A stretch of 64,000 nt of DNA from Spirosoma sp. 48-14. Lineage in GTDB: Bacteria; Bacteroidota; Bacteroidia; Cytophagales; Spirosomataceae. The DNA is taken from NCBI RefSeq assembly GCF_001898575.1, contig NZ_MKUD01000045.1, positions 265,382-329,381 on the forward strand. The letters run 5' to 3'. How positions within the stretch are numbered: position 1 is the first letter of the stretch; each line of letters begins with the position of its first letter. Below the pieces are notes generated by a model. It did no database searches. It saw only the letters and a list, made by a program, of their open reading frames with translations, and was not told where the DNA came from. Positions 1 through 9,769 of this stretch are shown here, in pieces. The position numbers and the translations under genes were made by a program.

Positions 1-1
1 C

Positions 2-214
2 CGCAAGTTTGCCGCCGACGATCGACGGAAGGTTTTCATTATACCCAACACGGAAACGATCATGGCGTTGCTGGAACCCCTTTACCGAGACTTCCGCAGC
101 CAGTCGCAACAGCTTCTGGCTTCCTTTTCGGACGAGGAGCGTGCCATCATTGACACCTATTTTACAAAAGCGATTGCCCTGATGAATGAAATGATTGACT
201 TGTTGAATGATTGA
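2..214 (+). CDS. MarR-family transcriptional regulator, C-terminal end (partial)
   Basis: The reading frame is open from the window edge and ends with TGA after about 70 residues; it is too short on the left for the ORF track. It begins with a DDRRKVFIIP stretch, which fits the wing of a MarR winged helix (the DRR motif), followed by a long amphipathic region (SDEERAIIDTYFTKAIALM) like the C-terminal dimerisation helices of MarR proteins. The N-terminal half lies outside the window. It sits 82 bp upstream of rph in the same direction, so it may control rph or be co-transcribed with it; that link is inference. Family assignment rests on the DRR motif and the helical tail only. Confidence 0.6.
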   Translation, partial: RKFAADDRRKVFIIPNTETIMALLEPLYRDFRSQSQQLLASFSDEERAIIDTYFTKAIALMNEMIDLLND

Positions 215-296
215 CTTGTCGATTGACAGAGTGAAACATATACAGTATTCCATACAACCATTCAACAATTCAACCATTCAATCATTCGACCCTTAC

Positions 297-2924
297 ATGA
301 ACCATTACACCATTGATTTTCAACATATAGACAGAACAAAGCTCAACGTTGTCGGGGGCAAAGGGGCTAACCTGGGAGAGTTGTCTCGGATGCCGGGCAT
401 AAACGTACCCGCAGGCTTTTGCATAACGACGGAAGCCTATAACGAGCTTGTGGCACAGAACGAAACTGCCCATTCACTGCTCAGCCAACTGGCGCTTCTA
501 TCCATCGACAAGCGGAATGAGATCAGTGCACTCAGCGCCCAACTCCGCGCGGCTATTGAAGCCATTCCCATTCCCCAGGCTCTGGCCGGAGCGATTACGG
601 AACACCTCAAAACGTATGGTGAACAGGAGGCTTATGCGGTACGGTCCAGCGCCACCGCCGAGGATTTGCCTACCGCTTCCTTTGCCGGTCAGCAGGATAC
701 GTATCTTAATATCATTGGTGCGGAAGCCATTCTACGGCATATGAGTAAATGCTGGGCATCGCTGTTCACCGAGCGGGCCGTAACCTACCGCATTCAGCAT
801 GGCTTCGACCACCGCAACATCCGGCTGGCGGTGGTGGTTCAGAAGATGGTTTTTCCGCAGACAGCGGGCATTCTGTTTACGGCCGATCCGGTTTCGGGTA
901 ATCGTAAGATCGTATCCATCGACGCCAGTTTCGGACTTGGTGAAGCCTTGGTCGCGGGTCTGGTCAATGCTGATACGTATAAAGTGCGTAATGGCGAAGT
1001 GATCGAGAAAAAAATCCCGGCTAAGAAACTGGCTATTTATGCTGCCGAAAAGGGGGGCACAATCGAAAAAGCCGTTGAAGCAGAGCAACAATACCAGTCA
1101 GCGCTAACGGACGAGCAGGTTTTGCAGTTAGAACGCATCGGCCGTACAGTTGAAGCCCATTTCGGCCAGTCGCAGGACATCGAATGGTGTCTAGTAGACC
1201 AGTCGGTTTACGTTGTCCAGAGTCGGCCCATCACGACTTTGTTTCCCCTCCCGGAAGTGGCTGATAAAGCCCCCCATGTGTATGTATCGGTTGGACACCA
1301 GCAAATGATGACCGATGCCATGAAGCCGTTAGGCATAGCTATGTGGCAACTGACGGCGGGCCGACCGATGCCCACGGCGGGTGGACGGATTTTCGTGGAT
1401 GTGGCCGATGATCTGGCATCGCCTGTCAAACGACACATGCTGGTTAATGTATTAGGCAAATCGGACCCGCTTATCAGAGACGCGTTTATGACCCTGCTGG
1501 AGCGTGGCGATTTCATCAAATCGGTGCCAGAGCAGCCGGAAGCGGTTCCAGCCCAAAGTCCTCCAGGCCCACCGCCCGTCGATTACCAAACCCTGGCCGA
1601 CTACGATCCGGCTATTGTTTCGGAATTGATCGGTCGCAGTGAAACAGCCATAGCGGAACTAAAACAGGCGATTCAATCAAAATCGGGCACAGACCTGATC
1701 GATTTTATTCAGGAAACAACCCAACAGTCGAAACGAGGTGCGGCTGATTCGCAAAGTTTCGGGGTTATCATGACAGGCATGAACGCGGCCTCCTGGCTCA
1801 ACGAACATATGGAGATGTGGTTGGGTGAAAAAGCCGTAGCCGACACACTGACGCAATCGGTGCCGAACAATATCACATCCGAAATGGGACTGGCCTTGCT
1901 GGATGTGGCCGATGCCATTCGCCCTTATCCTGACGTAATTGCCTATTTACAACGGGGTAACCTTGCGCAGGAACAAGACGCTCATTTCCTGGATGAGCTG
2001 GCTACGGTGGCCGGTGGACCAGAAGCCCGTAACGCCATCAACATTTTTCTGACCAGATACGGCATGCGATGTGCCGGAGAAATCGACATTACGAGACCCC
2101 GATGGAGCGAAAAACCGGCTACGCTTATCCCGCTGATTCTAAGCAACATCAAAAACTTTGAACCGGGCGAAAGTAGTCGGCGGTTTGAGCGGGGGTTGCG
2201 GGAAGCGATGGCCAAAAAACAGGAGATTCTGGCCCGGCTGAAGCAATTACCGGATGGCGACGAGAAAGTGAACGAAACGAGCCGCATGATCGACCTGGTT
2301 CGTAACCTGGCCGGGTATCGGGAGTATCCTAAATACGGCATCGTCAGTCGCTATTTCGTTTTTAAACAGGCGCTGTTAAAAGAAGCCGGGCGACTCGTGC
2401 AGGCGGGCGTTCTTCACGAAAAAGAAGACCTGTTTTACCTCAGATTGGACGAACTCCGCGAAGTCATCCGCACCCATACGCTGGGCTATGACCTGATCAA
2501 TCAGCGAAAAGACGACTACAAACGCTTTGAAAAACTAACACCTCCACGGGTGATGACATCCGACGGTGAAATCATTACGGGTCAGTACAAACGCGACAAT
2601 CTCCCGGCCGATGCTATTGTCGGATTACCCGTTTCGGCGGGCGTGATTGAGGGACGGGCGCGGGTCATTCTGAAGATGGAAGATGCCGAGCTGGAAGAAG
2701 GCGATATTCTCGTCACGCCCTTTACCGACCCGAGCTGGACACCCCTGTTTGTCGCCATCAAAGGGCTGGTTACTGAAGTCGGTGGCCTGATGACCCACGG
2801 AGCCGTTATAGCCCGTGAGTATGGCTTACCCGCCGTTGTGGGCATCGATCAGGCAACGAAGTTGATCAAAGATGAGCAACGAATCCGGCTAAACGGCACC
2901 GAGGGGTATATTGAAATCCTGTAA
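297..2924 (+). CDS. rph: rifampin (rifamycin) phosphotransferase
   Basis: Rifampin phosphotransferases use ATP to phosphorylate the ansa-bridge hydroxyl of rifamycins, giving AMP and phosphate and inactivating the drug. The protein has the three-part layout of that family: an N-terminal ATP-grasp domain like PEP synthase (VVGGKGANLGEL near residue 20, then RSSATAEDLPTASFAGQQDT), a central substrate domain (from about 330 to 750), and a C-terminal swivelling phosphohistidine domain. The catalytic His lies in LMTHGAVIAREYG, 41 residues from the end, as in characterised enzymes. The PEP synthase C-terminal barrel is absent, which separates it from ppsA. The track starts at 207, but the first 30 residues are low-complexity and overlap the MarR stop; the Met at 297 (MNHYTIDF) gives 875 aa, close to the usual 865-870. 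Whether it confers resistance here is untested. Confidence 0.88.
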   Translation: MNHYTIDFQHIDRTKLNVVGGKGANLGELSRMPGINVPAGFCITTEAYNELVAQNETAHSLLSQLALLSIDKRNEISALSAQLRAAIEAIPIPQALAGAITEHLKTYGEQEAYAVRSSATAEDLPTASFAGQQDTYLNIIGAEAILRHMSKCWASLFTERAVTYRIQHGFDHRNIRLAVVVQKMVFPQTAGILFTADPVSGNRKIVSIDASFGLGEALVAGLVNADTYKVRNGEVIEKKIPAKKLAIYAAEKGGTIEKAVEAEQQYQSALTDEQVLQLERIGRTVEAHFGQSQDIEWCLVDQSVYVVQSRPITTLFPLPEVADKAPHVYVSVGHQQMMTDAMKPLGIAMWQLTAGRPMPTAGGRIFVDVADDLASPVKRHMLVNVLGKSDPLIRDAFMTLLERGDFIKSVPEQPEAVPAQSPPGPPPVDYQTLADYDPAIVSELIGRSETAIAELKQAIQSKSGTDLIDFIQETTQQSKRGAADSQSFGVIMTGMNAASWLNEHMEMWLGEKAVADTLTQSVPNNITSEMGLALLDVADAIRPYPDVIAYLQRGNLAQEQDAHFLDELATVAGGPEARNAINIFLTRYGMRCAGEIDITRPRWSEKPATLIPLILSNIKNFEPGESSRRFERGLREAMAKKQEILARLKQLPDGDEKVNETSRMIDLVRNLAGYREYPKYGIVSRYFVFKQALLKEAGRLVQAGVLHEKEDLFYLRLDELREVIRTHTLGYDLINQRKDDYKRFEKLTPPRVMTSDGEIITGQYKRDNLPADAIVGLPVSAGVIEGRARVILKMEDAELEEGDILVTPFTDPSWTPLFVAIKGLVTEVGGLMTHGAVIAREYGLPAVVGIDQATKLIKDEQRIRLNGTEGYIEIL

Positions 2925-2985
2925 GCCGGAGAGGGTATAAGTCTTTTTGAAAGCTGAACCTGTTTTAATTTTTTTGCGATAGACG

Positions 2986-3072
2986 TTTTTGTCATTGCGA
3001 CGCAGGAGCAATCTTCGGACACTCATAAAAGCTACTATTCCGAAGATTGCTCCTGCGTCGCAATGACAAAAA
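2986..3072. repeat. 34-bp perfect inverted repeat (GTCATTGCGA-type palindrome)
   Basis: Two 34-bp arms (2986-3019 and 3039-3072) are perfect reverse complements around a 19-nt loop. The arms begin TTTTTGTCATTGCGACGCAG. The stem is much longer than a normal terminator, and T/A runs at both ends would allow bidirectional termination for rph and for anything entering from the right. Intergenic elements containing GTCATTGCGA are common in Bacteroidota; treating this one as a mobile palindromic repeat is inference. Confidence 0.85.
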
Positions 3073-3094
3073 ACACACTTGCTGTAGCCCAGTT

Positions 3095-3313
3095 TCAGAA
3101 AGTTAATCCAGGTTCGCTGTTAAAACCTTCCATAATCAAATCATAATGAATGTTTTTATCTTCCCGGCGGACCGGTCGGGATGAAAAAAAGACATTGATA
3201 AAACGTTTCTCCCATTTAGCCTGCTTTTGCAGCTTCTTATCCAAAAACGCGTCCTTGTATCGTGTCATTGGCTGGTAACGGCTGATAATACGATACAACG
3301 AATCGTCAATCAT
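3095..3313 (-). CDS. hypothetical 72-aa protein or gene fragment
   Basis: This open frame fills the gap between rph and the CocE-like gene and is divergent from the latter, with starts overlapping by 2 bp. The product is basic and aromatic (QAKWEKRFINVFFSSRP) and has no signal peptide or membrane segment. I recognise no family. It could be a small real gene, the tail of a decayed gene, or a chance frame. Nothing upstream on the minus strand resembles a promoter, because that sequence is coding for its neighbour. Confidence 0.25.
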   Translation of the reverse strand: MIDDSLYRIISRYQPMTRYKDAFLDKKLQKQAKWEKRFINVFFSSRPVRREDKNIHYDLIMEGFNSEPGLTF

Positions 3314-5066
3314 GCGAATAATCCGTAAACGCCTTCTTTACCTCTCGCTTCTGTTTTTATCGTCCTTCATCAGCATTGCCCAACAAACAGTCAGCACAAA
3401 AGCCAATGACGCAACCAGCCCATACGACATTCAGGATAACGTATTGATTACTACCCAGGATGGAGCCAGCATATCGGCAATGGTTGTCCGAAAGAAAGGC
3501 GTAACCGAGCCCCTGCCCGTCGTCCTACAGTTTACGATTTATGTACGGGATAAAGGACGAGACATGAAGTCGTTGAAAGAGTCGGCCGACCGGGGGTATG
3601 TGGGCGTCATTGCCTATACCCGCGGAAAACGGTTTAGTCCCAACGCCATCTATCCGTATGAACATGAAGCAACCGACACCTACGACGTAATCGACTGGAT
3701 TAGCCGACAGCCCTGGTGCAACGGCAGCGTCGGTATGTTTGGCGGCAGCTATAACGGTTTCTCGCAATGGGCAGCCTGCAAAAAACTACACCCTGCCCTT
3801 AAAACCATCGTACCGTATGTAGCCAACCGGCCGGGCATGGGGTTGCCGATGGAGAACAACGTATTCGTCAATCCTAATTACGAATGGTCGTTCTATGTAG
3901 GCAACAACAAATACCTCGACACCCTGGTCGGCAATGACCGGAAGCGGTTCCGAAAAATGATGTTCGACTGGTGGCAAAGTGGTGTGGCTTACAACAGGAT
4001 GGATAGCCTCGACGGAACGCCCAACAAGTGGTTTCAGCGCTGGATCAGCCACCCCAACTTCGACCGCTACTGGCAGAAAATGGCACCCTACGAACGTGAT
4101 TTTGCCAGCATAAACATCCCCATTCTGGCTTTCGACGGCTACTATAACGACTCCCAGAATTCGAGTCTGTATTACCTGCGGGAGCTTCAGAAGTATGCCC
4201 CCCAAACACCCTGTTACCTGGTCATTGGTCCTTACGGCCATTTTGGAACACAGATTGGTGGCGAGCGCGTAATCAATGGCTATTCGGTCGATTCGGTTGC
4301 GTTGTTCGACATCAAAAAAATAACCTATCAGTGGTTCGACCACATCCTGAAACAGGGACCAAAGCCTGAAATGCTGGCCGATAAAATCAATTACGAAGTG
4401 ATGGGTGCCAATAGCTGGCGTAGTGCGCCTTCGCTCGACAAGATGCACAATGCCTACTTAACCTTTTACCTGACCGACCAGAAAACAGGCGATTTTTATG
4501 CCTTACGCCCTACGAAGCCCGCTAAAACAGGCTATTTGTCGCAGCAGGTTGATTTCGCAGACCGGCAAACCAGCACTAACAACTACTACCCCGACCCCAT
4601 TTCGCGGAAAGAGATCGACACCAGCAATGGGTTTGTTTTCATCAGCGAACCGTTGTCGGAGTCGATGCTCATCAATGGCTCCTTTCTGGCCCAACTGAAT
4701 ATCAGCATCAACAAAAAGGATGTAGACCTTGGCGTTACACTTTACGAACTGACTCCGGCTGGCGATTACTTTCACCTGTCGTATTACATCGGTCGGGCGA
4801 GTTATGCAAACGACATCACCAAACGAACCTTGCTGACACCTAATGCCCAAACGACCATTGACGTATCAAACACGCACCTGGTCAGTAAACAACTGAGCAA
4901 AGGCAGTCGGCTGGTGGTGGCGATCAACGTCAACAAAAATCCCTTTTCGCAACTGAACTATGGGACCGGCAACGACGTAAGCACGGAGTCCATACACGAT
5001 GCCAAAGAGCCGCTACGAATAAACTGGTACACGAACAGCTACATCCGCATACCAGTCTGGCGATGA
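3312..5066 (+). CDS. secreted CocE/NonD-family hydrolase (peptidase S15 type)
   Basis: An alpha/beta-hydrolase of the X-Pro dipeptidyl-peptidase / cocaine esterase family, 584 aa. The N-terminus is a signal peptide (LYLSLLFLSSFISIAQ), so it is exported. The nucleophile serine is in MFGGSYNGFSQW (about residue 144), and the acid and His are expected near AFDGYYND and GPYGHFGTQ. The last 200 residues form the beta-sandwich domain (C-terminal S15 domain) usual in this family, ending IRIPVWR. Members cleave X-Pro peptides, acyl esters or glutaryl side chains, so the substrate is open. It has no obvious operon partner: rph lies upstream behind a long palindrome and the next gene is convergent. Confidence 0.85.
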   Translation: MRIIRKRLLYLSLLFLSSFISIAQQTVSTKANDATSPYDIQDNVLITTQDGASISAMVVRKKGVTEPLPVVLQFTIYVRDKGRDMKSLKESADRGYVGVIAYTRGKRFSPNAIYPYEHEATDTYDVIDWISRQPWCNGSVGMFGGSYNGFSQWAACKKLHPALKTIVPYVANRPGMGLPMENNVFVNPNYEWSFYVGNNKYLDTLVGNDRKRFRKMMFDWWQSGVAYNRMDSLDGTPNKWFQRWISHPNFDRYWQKMAPYERDFASINIPILAFDGYYNDSQNSSLYYLRELQKYAPQTPCYLVIGPYGHFGTQIGGERVINGYSVDSVALFDIKKITYQWFDHILKQGPKPEMLADKINYEVMGANSWRSAPSLDKMHNAYLTFYLTDQKTGDFYALRPTKPAKTGYLSQQVDFADRQTSTNNYYPDPISRKEIDTSNGFVFISEPLSESMLINGSFLAQLNISINKKDVDLGVTLYELTPAGDYFHLSYYIGRASYANDITKRTLLTPNAQTTIDVSNTHLVSKQLSKGSRLVVAINVNKNPFSQLNYGTGNDVSTESIHDAKEPLRINWYTNSYIRIPVWR

Positions 5067-5090
5067 TGTTCGTCTGCGCGAATGGCGACT

Positions 5091-6518
5091 TTACCGCCAC
5101 CCGCCACCCAAAGATCGGTAGACGTCGACCATGGCACTAAGCCGCTGTCGTTTGATATCGGCTACGGCCAGCTCGGCCTGAAGGGCATTGCTCTGGGCCG
5201 TGATGACTTCCAGATAGGTTGCCATTCCACTTTTGAACAGTAGTTTGGCATTGTTGATGGCCCCCTGCAAGGTTTGGGCACGTGCCGTGGCAATCCGTTC
5301 CTGCTCCTGTACTTTCTCGTGCCGCACCAGCGCGTTCGATACGTCGGTGACGGCCGTATTCAAACTCTGCCGAAACTGAACCAATGCGGCCTCCCGCTGA
5401 ATCTGACTCACTTCCAGTTGGGTTCGAAGCTGACGACGCTGGAATATGGGTTGTACCAGACCAGCCGCCAGGTTATAGAACAGGGAGTTGGGTAGTGCAA
5501 ACCAGTTGCTGGCCTGAAAGGAATTTAGACCAGCACTACCGGTGATAGTCAGAGCGGGATACAGACTCGCTTCGGCCACACCAGCCCGGGCATTGGCAGC
5601 CACCAGGCTCAATTCACTCACCCGAACATCGGGTCGGTTGGCCAGCAACTGGGCCGGTACGCCCGTCAGCAACGTATCCGCCACCGGGTAGGTGGCGAGT
5701 CGGCTGCTACGGGCAATGGTGCCGGGCCAGTCGCCCAGTAGTTGCCGGATTCCGTTCTGTTCAATCGCCAGCGCCTGTTCCAGCTGCGACCGAAGCAGAT
5801 CGGCATTCTGACGCTGGGCTTCGGCCTGTTGCACCGCCAATTCGGTTACGTCGCCCGACTGTTTCTGAAGTCGGATCAGCCGCACAATGGAATCCCCCAG
5901 GGCAACGTTCCGCTTTGCAATCTCCAGTTGAGCGTCGAGCAGCAAGACGTTGAAGTAGCCCGTTGCTACGCTGGCTACCAGATTCGTACGCACCGCTTTG
6001 GCCGCTTCTTCGGTTTGCAGGAATTGGGCCCGTGTGGCTTCATTCTGCCGCCGGATGCGTCCCCAGATGTCGGCCTCCCAGGATAACGCCAGGTTGGCCG
6101 AGTAGTCTTCCAGATGCCGGGTACCAATAAAATTTTCCAGGCTCAGACCGTTCAGGCTGTTACGCGAGGGCGTAACGGTCGATGCAGCTACTTGCCCGTT
6201 GACGGCAGGTAACAGCGCATAGCGTGTCTGCCGAACATAGGCCTGATTTTCCTCGATTCGTTTGATAGCTACCTGTAAATCGAAGTTGTTCGTCAGCGCC
6301 GTGCTGATCAGGTTCTGCAAGTCGGTATCCCGAAAAAACTGCCGCCAAGGCATCAGCGCTACGCTGGACGTGTCGACCAATGGGCGCTCTGCGTATTGTT
6401 CCGGTAGCTGAACGGTCGGGCGTCGGTAGTTCTGCCCTACTTTACAGCCCGAAACGAGCAGGGTAAGTATGAGTATGCCAATGAAAAGGCGAGACGACGA
6501 AAAATAAGGTCGTGTCAT
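5091..6518 (-). CDS. RND efflux outer-membrane channel lipoprotein (NodT/OprM family)
   Basis: TolC-like outer-membrane factor of a tripartite drug efflux system, 475 aa, the usual size. The N-terminus is a lipoprotein signal with lipobox LVSGC (Cys about 25), followed by KVGQNYRRP, the standard start of this family. Two internally related halves with long coiled-coil helices form the periplasmic tunnel; LANRPDVRVSELSL is the hallmark motif that opens the second half. It is the last gene of the operon, 3 bp after the RND pump stop, so it is translated from the same mRNA. It ends near the convergent CocE-like gene with only 24 bp between stops and no clear terminator. Confidence 0.93.
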   Translation of the reverse strand: MTRPYFSSSRLFIGILILTLLVSGCKVGQNYRRPTVQLPEQYAERPLVDTSSVALMPWRQFFRDTDLQNLISTALTNNFDLQVAIKRIEENQAYVRQTRYALLPAVNGQVAASTVTPSRNSLNGLSLENFIGTRHLEDYSANLALSWEADIWGRIRRQNEATRAQFLQTEEAAKAVRTNLVASVATGYFNVLLLDAQLEIAKRNVALGDSIVRLIRLQKQSGDVTELAVQQAEAQRQNADLLRSQLEQALAIEQNGIRQLLGDWPGTIARSSRLATYPVADTLLTGVPAQLLANRPDVRVSELSLVAANARAGVAEASLYPALTITGSAGLNSFQASNWFALPNSLFYNLAAGLVQPIFQRRQLRTQLEVSQIQREAALVQFRQSLNTAVTDVSNALVRHEKVQEQERIATARAQTLQGAINNAKLLFKSGMATYLEVITAQSNALQAELAVADIKRQRLSAMVDVYRSLGGGWR

Positions 6519-6521
6519 GAT

Positions 6522-9500
6522 TTAATTACGAGTTATGGGGTGGCTGGCGAAGGCTTCTTCGGCCAGCGCTTTGCGTTCTTCGGGCGTTTTAGGCCGTTTG
6601 ATCTTCTCCTGAATCCCCTGAAAAATGACAAACAGCACAGGAATGATAAACAGCCCCAGCAGAACGCCGGTCAGCATTCCCCCCGCCGTACCGATGCTAA
6701 TTGAGTGATTTCCCTTGGCCGATGCGCCCGTGGCTCCCATCAGCGGAATCAGACCGACGATAAACGCAAACGAAGTCATCAGAATCGGGCGTAGCCGTAG
6801 CCGGGCCGCATCGAGCGCCGATGCCAGCAGACCCATCCCCGCCTGTCGGCGCTGGGTGGCGTATTCAACAATCAGAATCGCATTTTTCGCCAGCAACCCA
6901 ATAAGCATAATCAGACCGACCTGCACGTAAATGTTGTTGTCGATACCTGCCAGATTGATAAACAGGAACACGCCCAGAATCCCCGTCGGAATGGAGAGCA
7001 GCACCGCCCAGGGCAATACGTAGCTTTCGTACTGAGCCGCCAGCAGAAAATAGACAAAGACCAGGCTAAGCCCGAAAATCAGACTCGACTGACCACCAGC
7101 CGCAATTTCTTCCCGCGTCATGCCCGTCCACTCGTAGGTGTAGCCCACGGGTAGTTTGGTCTTCGCCACTTCCTCCACCGCCCGGATGGCATCGCCCGTG
7201 CTGTAGCCCGGCTTAGCCTGTCCGTTGATGGCCACCGAAGTGAAGAGGTTGTTACGGGTGATGGCTTCGGGTCCGTATACGCGTTTCAACCTAGCCACCG
7301 TCGTCATGGGGACCATCTGACCAACGGAGTTTTTCACGTAAATACTGTTCAGCGACGCCGGATCGGCCCGATACGGCGCGTCGGCCTGGGCAATAACGCG
7401 GTAGAATTTACCAAATCGGTTGAAGTCCGACGCGAACGAACTACCGTAGTATACCTGCATCGTTTGCAGAATATCATTGGTCGAAATGCCGAGCTGCTTG
7501 GCTTTCTTCACGTCCAGTTCCAGTTCGAACTGGGGCGTCTGCGTGTCGAAGGTCGTGAAAGCAGCTGCGATTTCGGGGCGTTTTTGCAGTTCTTCGATGA
7601 AGGCATTGGCCGTCGCGCTGAGCTTGTCGAGCTTACCGCCAGTCCGATCCTGCAACAGCAATTCAAACCCATCCACGTTACTGAAACCCGGCACCGTAGG
7701 CATGGTAAACACATCGACCCGGCCTTCTTCCACACCCGCTACCTGCCTGCTCACCGTATCGACCACCTGCTGCAACTCTTTCACGGCACCCCGCTCTTCA
7801 TACGGTTTCATCTTGACGAATCCGGCCGCATAGGACGGACTTGCCGAGTTGGCGATCATGTTGAATCCGCTGATTTCAATATGCTGCTCAACGGCCTGCG
7901 TTTTGTGCAGAATCCCTTCAATTTTATCGGCCACTTTCTGCGTTCGCTGTAGGGATGCCCCCGCCGGAAGCTTCAGCGAATACGCGATGAACCCCTGATC
8001 TTCGGAAGGAATAAAACCCGTAGGCGTGGTCCGCATCAGGAAAACGGTTAGGGCCGTTACCAGCGCCAATCCGCTTAACCCAACCCATTTATTCTGAATC
8101 AGAAACCGCAGGCTACCCACGTATTTGTTTGTCAGCGATGCAAAACCCGCGTTGAAGGCATCGAAGAAGCGGTTCAGAAATCCTTTTTTCGGATGATGCG
8201 TATCGTCGCCATGCGGATTTTTCAGCAGTAGGGCGCATAAAGCCGGACTCAGCGTTAGCGCATTGACCGCCGAAATCAGAATGGCGATGGCTAGCGTGAA
8301 TGCAAACTGCTGGTAGAAAACCCCTGCCGGACCGTTCATAAACCCGACTGGCACGAACACGGCGGCCATGACCAGCGTAATAGAGACGATAGCTCCCGAA
8401 ATTTCCTGCATGGACTGGAGCGTGGCCGACCGGGCCGACTGCCGACTCTTTTCCATTTTGGCGTGAACCGCTTCAACCACGACAATCGCATCATCGACCA
8501 CAATCCCAATGGCCAGCACCAGCGCGAAGAGCGTCAGCAGGTTGATCGTAAAGCCGAACAGTTGCATGAAAAAGAACGTACCGATAATGGCCACCGGCAC
8601 CGCAATGGCCGGAATGAGCGTTGAACGGAAGTCCTGCAAAAACAGAAACACCACGATGAACACCAGAATAAACGCTTCGATCAGTGTGTGCGTCACCTGG
8701 TCGATGGATTCGTCCAGAAACGTTTTGGTGCTATAGCCAATGGTGTAGTTGATCCCTTTAGGAAACGCCCCGGCGGCTTTGTCCATGATTGCCAGAATAG
8801 CCACCTGGATGTCGTTGGCATTCGATCCCGCCATCTGGTTGATGGCGATTCCGACACTGGGTTTCCCATTCACCCTGGTATCACCACTGTACGTAAACGA
8901 CCCAAATTCAATCCGTGCTACGTCCTTGAGCTGCACCATCGACCCATCGGCGTTGGCTTTCAGGATAATGTTTTCGTACTGCTCCGGCTGGTTGAGTTTA
9001 CCCTTGTATTTAATGACGTACTCAAAAGCTTCCTCACTTTTCTCCCCGATTTTACCGGGGGCTGCTTCCAGATTCTGCTCCCGAATGGCGCCAATAACCT
9101 CCTGGGGCGACAAACCGAGCGCCACCAGCCGATCTGGCTTTAGCCAGATTCGCATGGAGTAATCCTTCACACCGAAGACCATCACCTGCCCTACCCCATT
9201 CACCCGCTGTAACTCTGGAATCAGGTTAATTTTGGCATAGTTCTGCAAAAACGTTTCGTCATAAACGGCCGCATTGCTGTTCAGGTTGAGGATCATGATC
9301 ATGCTGTTCTGCTGTTTCTGCGTCGAAATACCAGCCTGAATCACTTCGGTAGGCAGCAGACTCGTCGCTTTGGCAACCCGGTTCTGCACGTTTACAGCAG
9401 CCAGGTCGGGGTTGGTGCCCAGCTTGAAATAAATGTTGATCGCCACCGACCCATCGTTACCCGACGACGACGTCATATAGGTCATGTTTTCGACCCCGTT

Positions 9501-9707
9501 GATAGCCTCTTCGAGCGGTGTCGCCACGGAGCGGGCCACCACTTCGGCATTGGCACCGGGATACGATGCGGCTACCTGCACACTGGGTGGGGCGATTTCG
9601 GGAAACTGCGTGACGGGTAGTGTCACCAGAGAAATCCCTCCCAGAATGACCAGCAATATGGAAATAACTGTGGCCAGAACCGGGCGTTCGATGAATAATT
9701 TAAGCAT
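6522..9707 (-). CDS. RND multidrug efflux pump, HAE1 family (AcrB/MexB-like)
   Basis: Inner-membrane proton-driven exporter of hydrophobic compounds, 1061 aa with 12 membrane segments and two large periplasmic loops. The N-terminus (LFIERPVLATVISILLVILG) is typical of HAE1 pumps. The proton-relay acids are present in TM4 (GIVVDDAIVVVEAV) and the conserved Lys in TM10 (LLAKNAILIVEYA). The porter domain motif PTEVIQAGIS is also present. It lies between the adaptor gene (62 bp upstream) and the channel gene (3 bp downstream), giving the order adaptor-pump-channel. Substrates cannot be read from the sequence. Confidence 0.95.
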   Translation of the reverse strand: MLKLFIERPVLATVISILLVILGGISLVTLPVTQFPEIAPPSVQVAASYPGANAEVVARSVATPLEEAINGVENMTYMTSSSGNDGSVAINIYFKLGTNPDLAAVNVQNRVAKATSLLPTEVIQAGISTQKQQNSMIMILNLNSNAAVYDETFLQNYAKINLIPELQRVNGVGQVMVFGVKDYSMRIWLKPDRLVALGLSPQEVIGAIREQNLEAAPGKIGEKSEEAFEYVIKYKGKLNQPEQYENIILKANADGSMVQLKDVARIEFGSFTYSGDTRVNGKPSVGIAINQMAGSNANDIQVAILAIMDKAAGAFPKGINYTIGYSTKTFLDESIDQVTHTLIEAFILVFIVVFLFLQDFRSTLIPAIAVPVAIIGTFFFMQLFGFTINLLTLFALVLAIGIVVDDAIVVVEAVHAKMEKSRQSARSATLQSMQEISGAIVSITLVMAAVFVPVGFMNGPAGVFYQQFAFTLAIAILISAVNALTLSPALCALLLKNPHGDDTHHPKKGFLNRFFDAFNAGFASLTNKYVGSLRFLIQNKWVGLSGLALVTALTVFLMRTTPTGFIPSEDQGFIAYSLKLPAGASLQRTQKVADKIEGILHKTQAVEQHIEISGFNMIANSASPSYAAGFVKMKPYEERGAVKELQQVVDTVSRQVAGVEEGRVDVFTMPTVPGFSNVDGFELLLQDRTGGKLDKLSATANAFIEELQKRPEIAAAFTTFDTQTPQFELELDVKKAKQLGISTNDILQTMQVYYGSSFASDFNRFGKFYRVIAQADAPYRADPASLNSIYVKNSVGQMVPMTTVARLKRVYGPEAITRNNLFTSVAINGQAKPGYSTGDAIRAVEEVAKTKLPVGYTYEWTGMTREEIAAGGQSSLIFGLSLVFVYFLLAAQYESYVLPWAVLLSIPTGILGVFLFINLAGIDNNIYVQVGLIMLIGLLAKNAILIVEYATQRRQAGMGLLASALDAARLRLRPILMTSFAFIVGLIPLMGATGASAKGNHSISIGTAGGMLTGVLLGLFIIPVLFVIFQGIQEKIKRPKTPEERKALAEEAFASHPITRN

Positions 9708-9769
9708 AGTTTTACCAGAAACGGGCCAATTAGATCAGGTTGATCAGCCCGATGAATGGATCTGAATTC

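Noticed and set aside
207-296. Upstream start of rph at 207
   Set aside because: The first 30 codons are low-complexity (TTCAACAATTCAACC type) and overlap the MarR stop; the family N-terminus begins at 297.
3786-4448. 220-aa minus-strand ORF
   Set aside because: It lies wholly inside the CocE/NonD gene and is a shadow frame of well-conserved coding sequence.
7464-7952. 162-aa and 118-aa plus-strand ORFs inside the RND pump gene
   Set aside because: Antisense shadows of the pump; no protein-like motifs.
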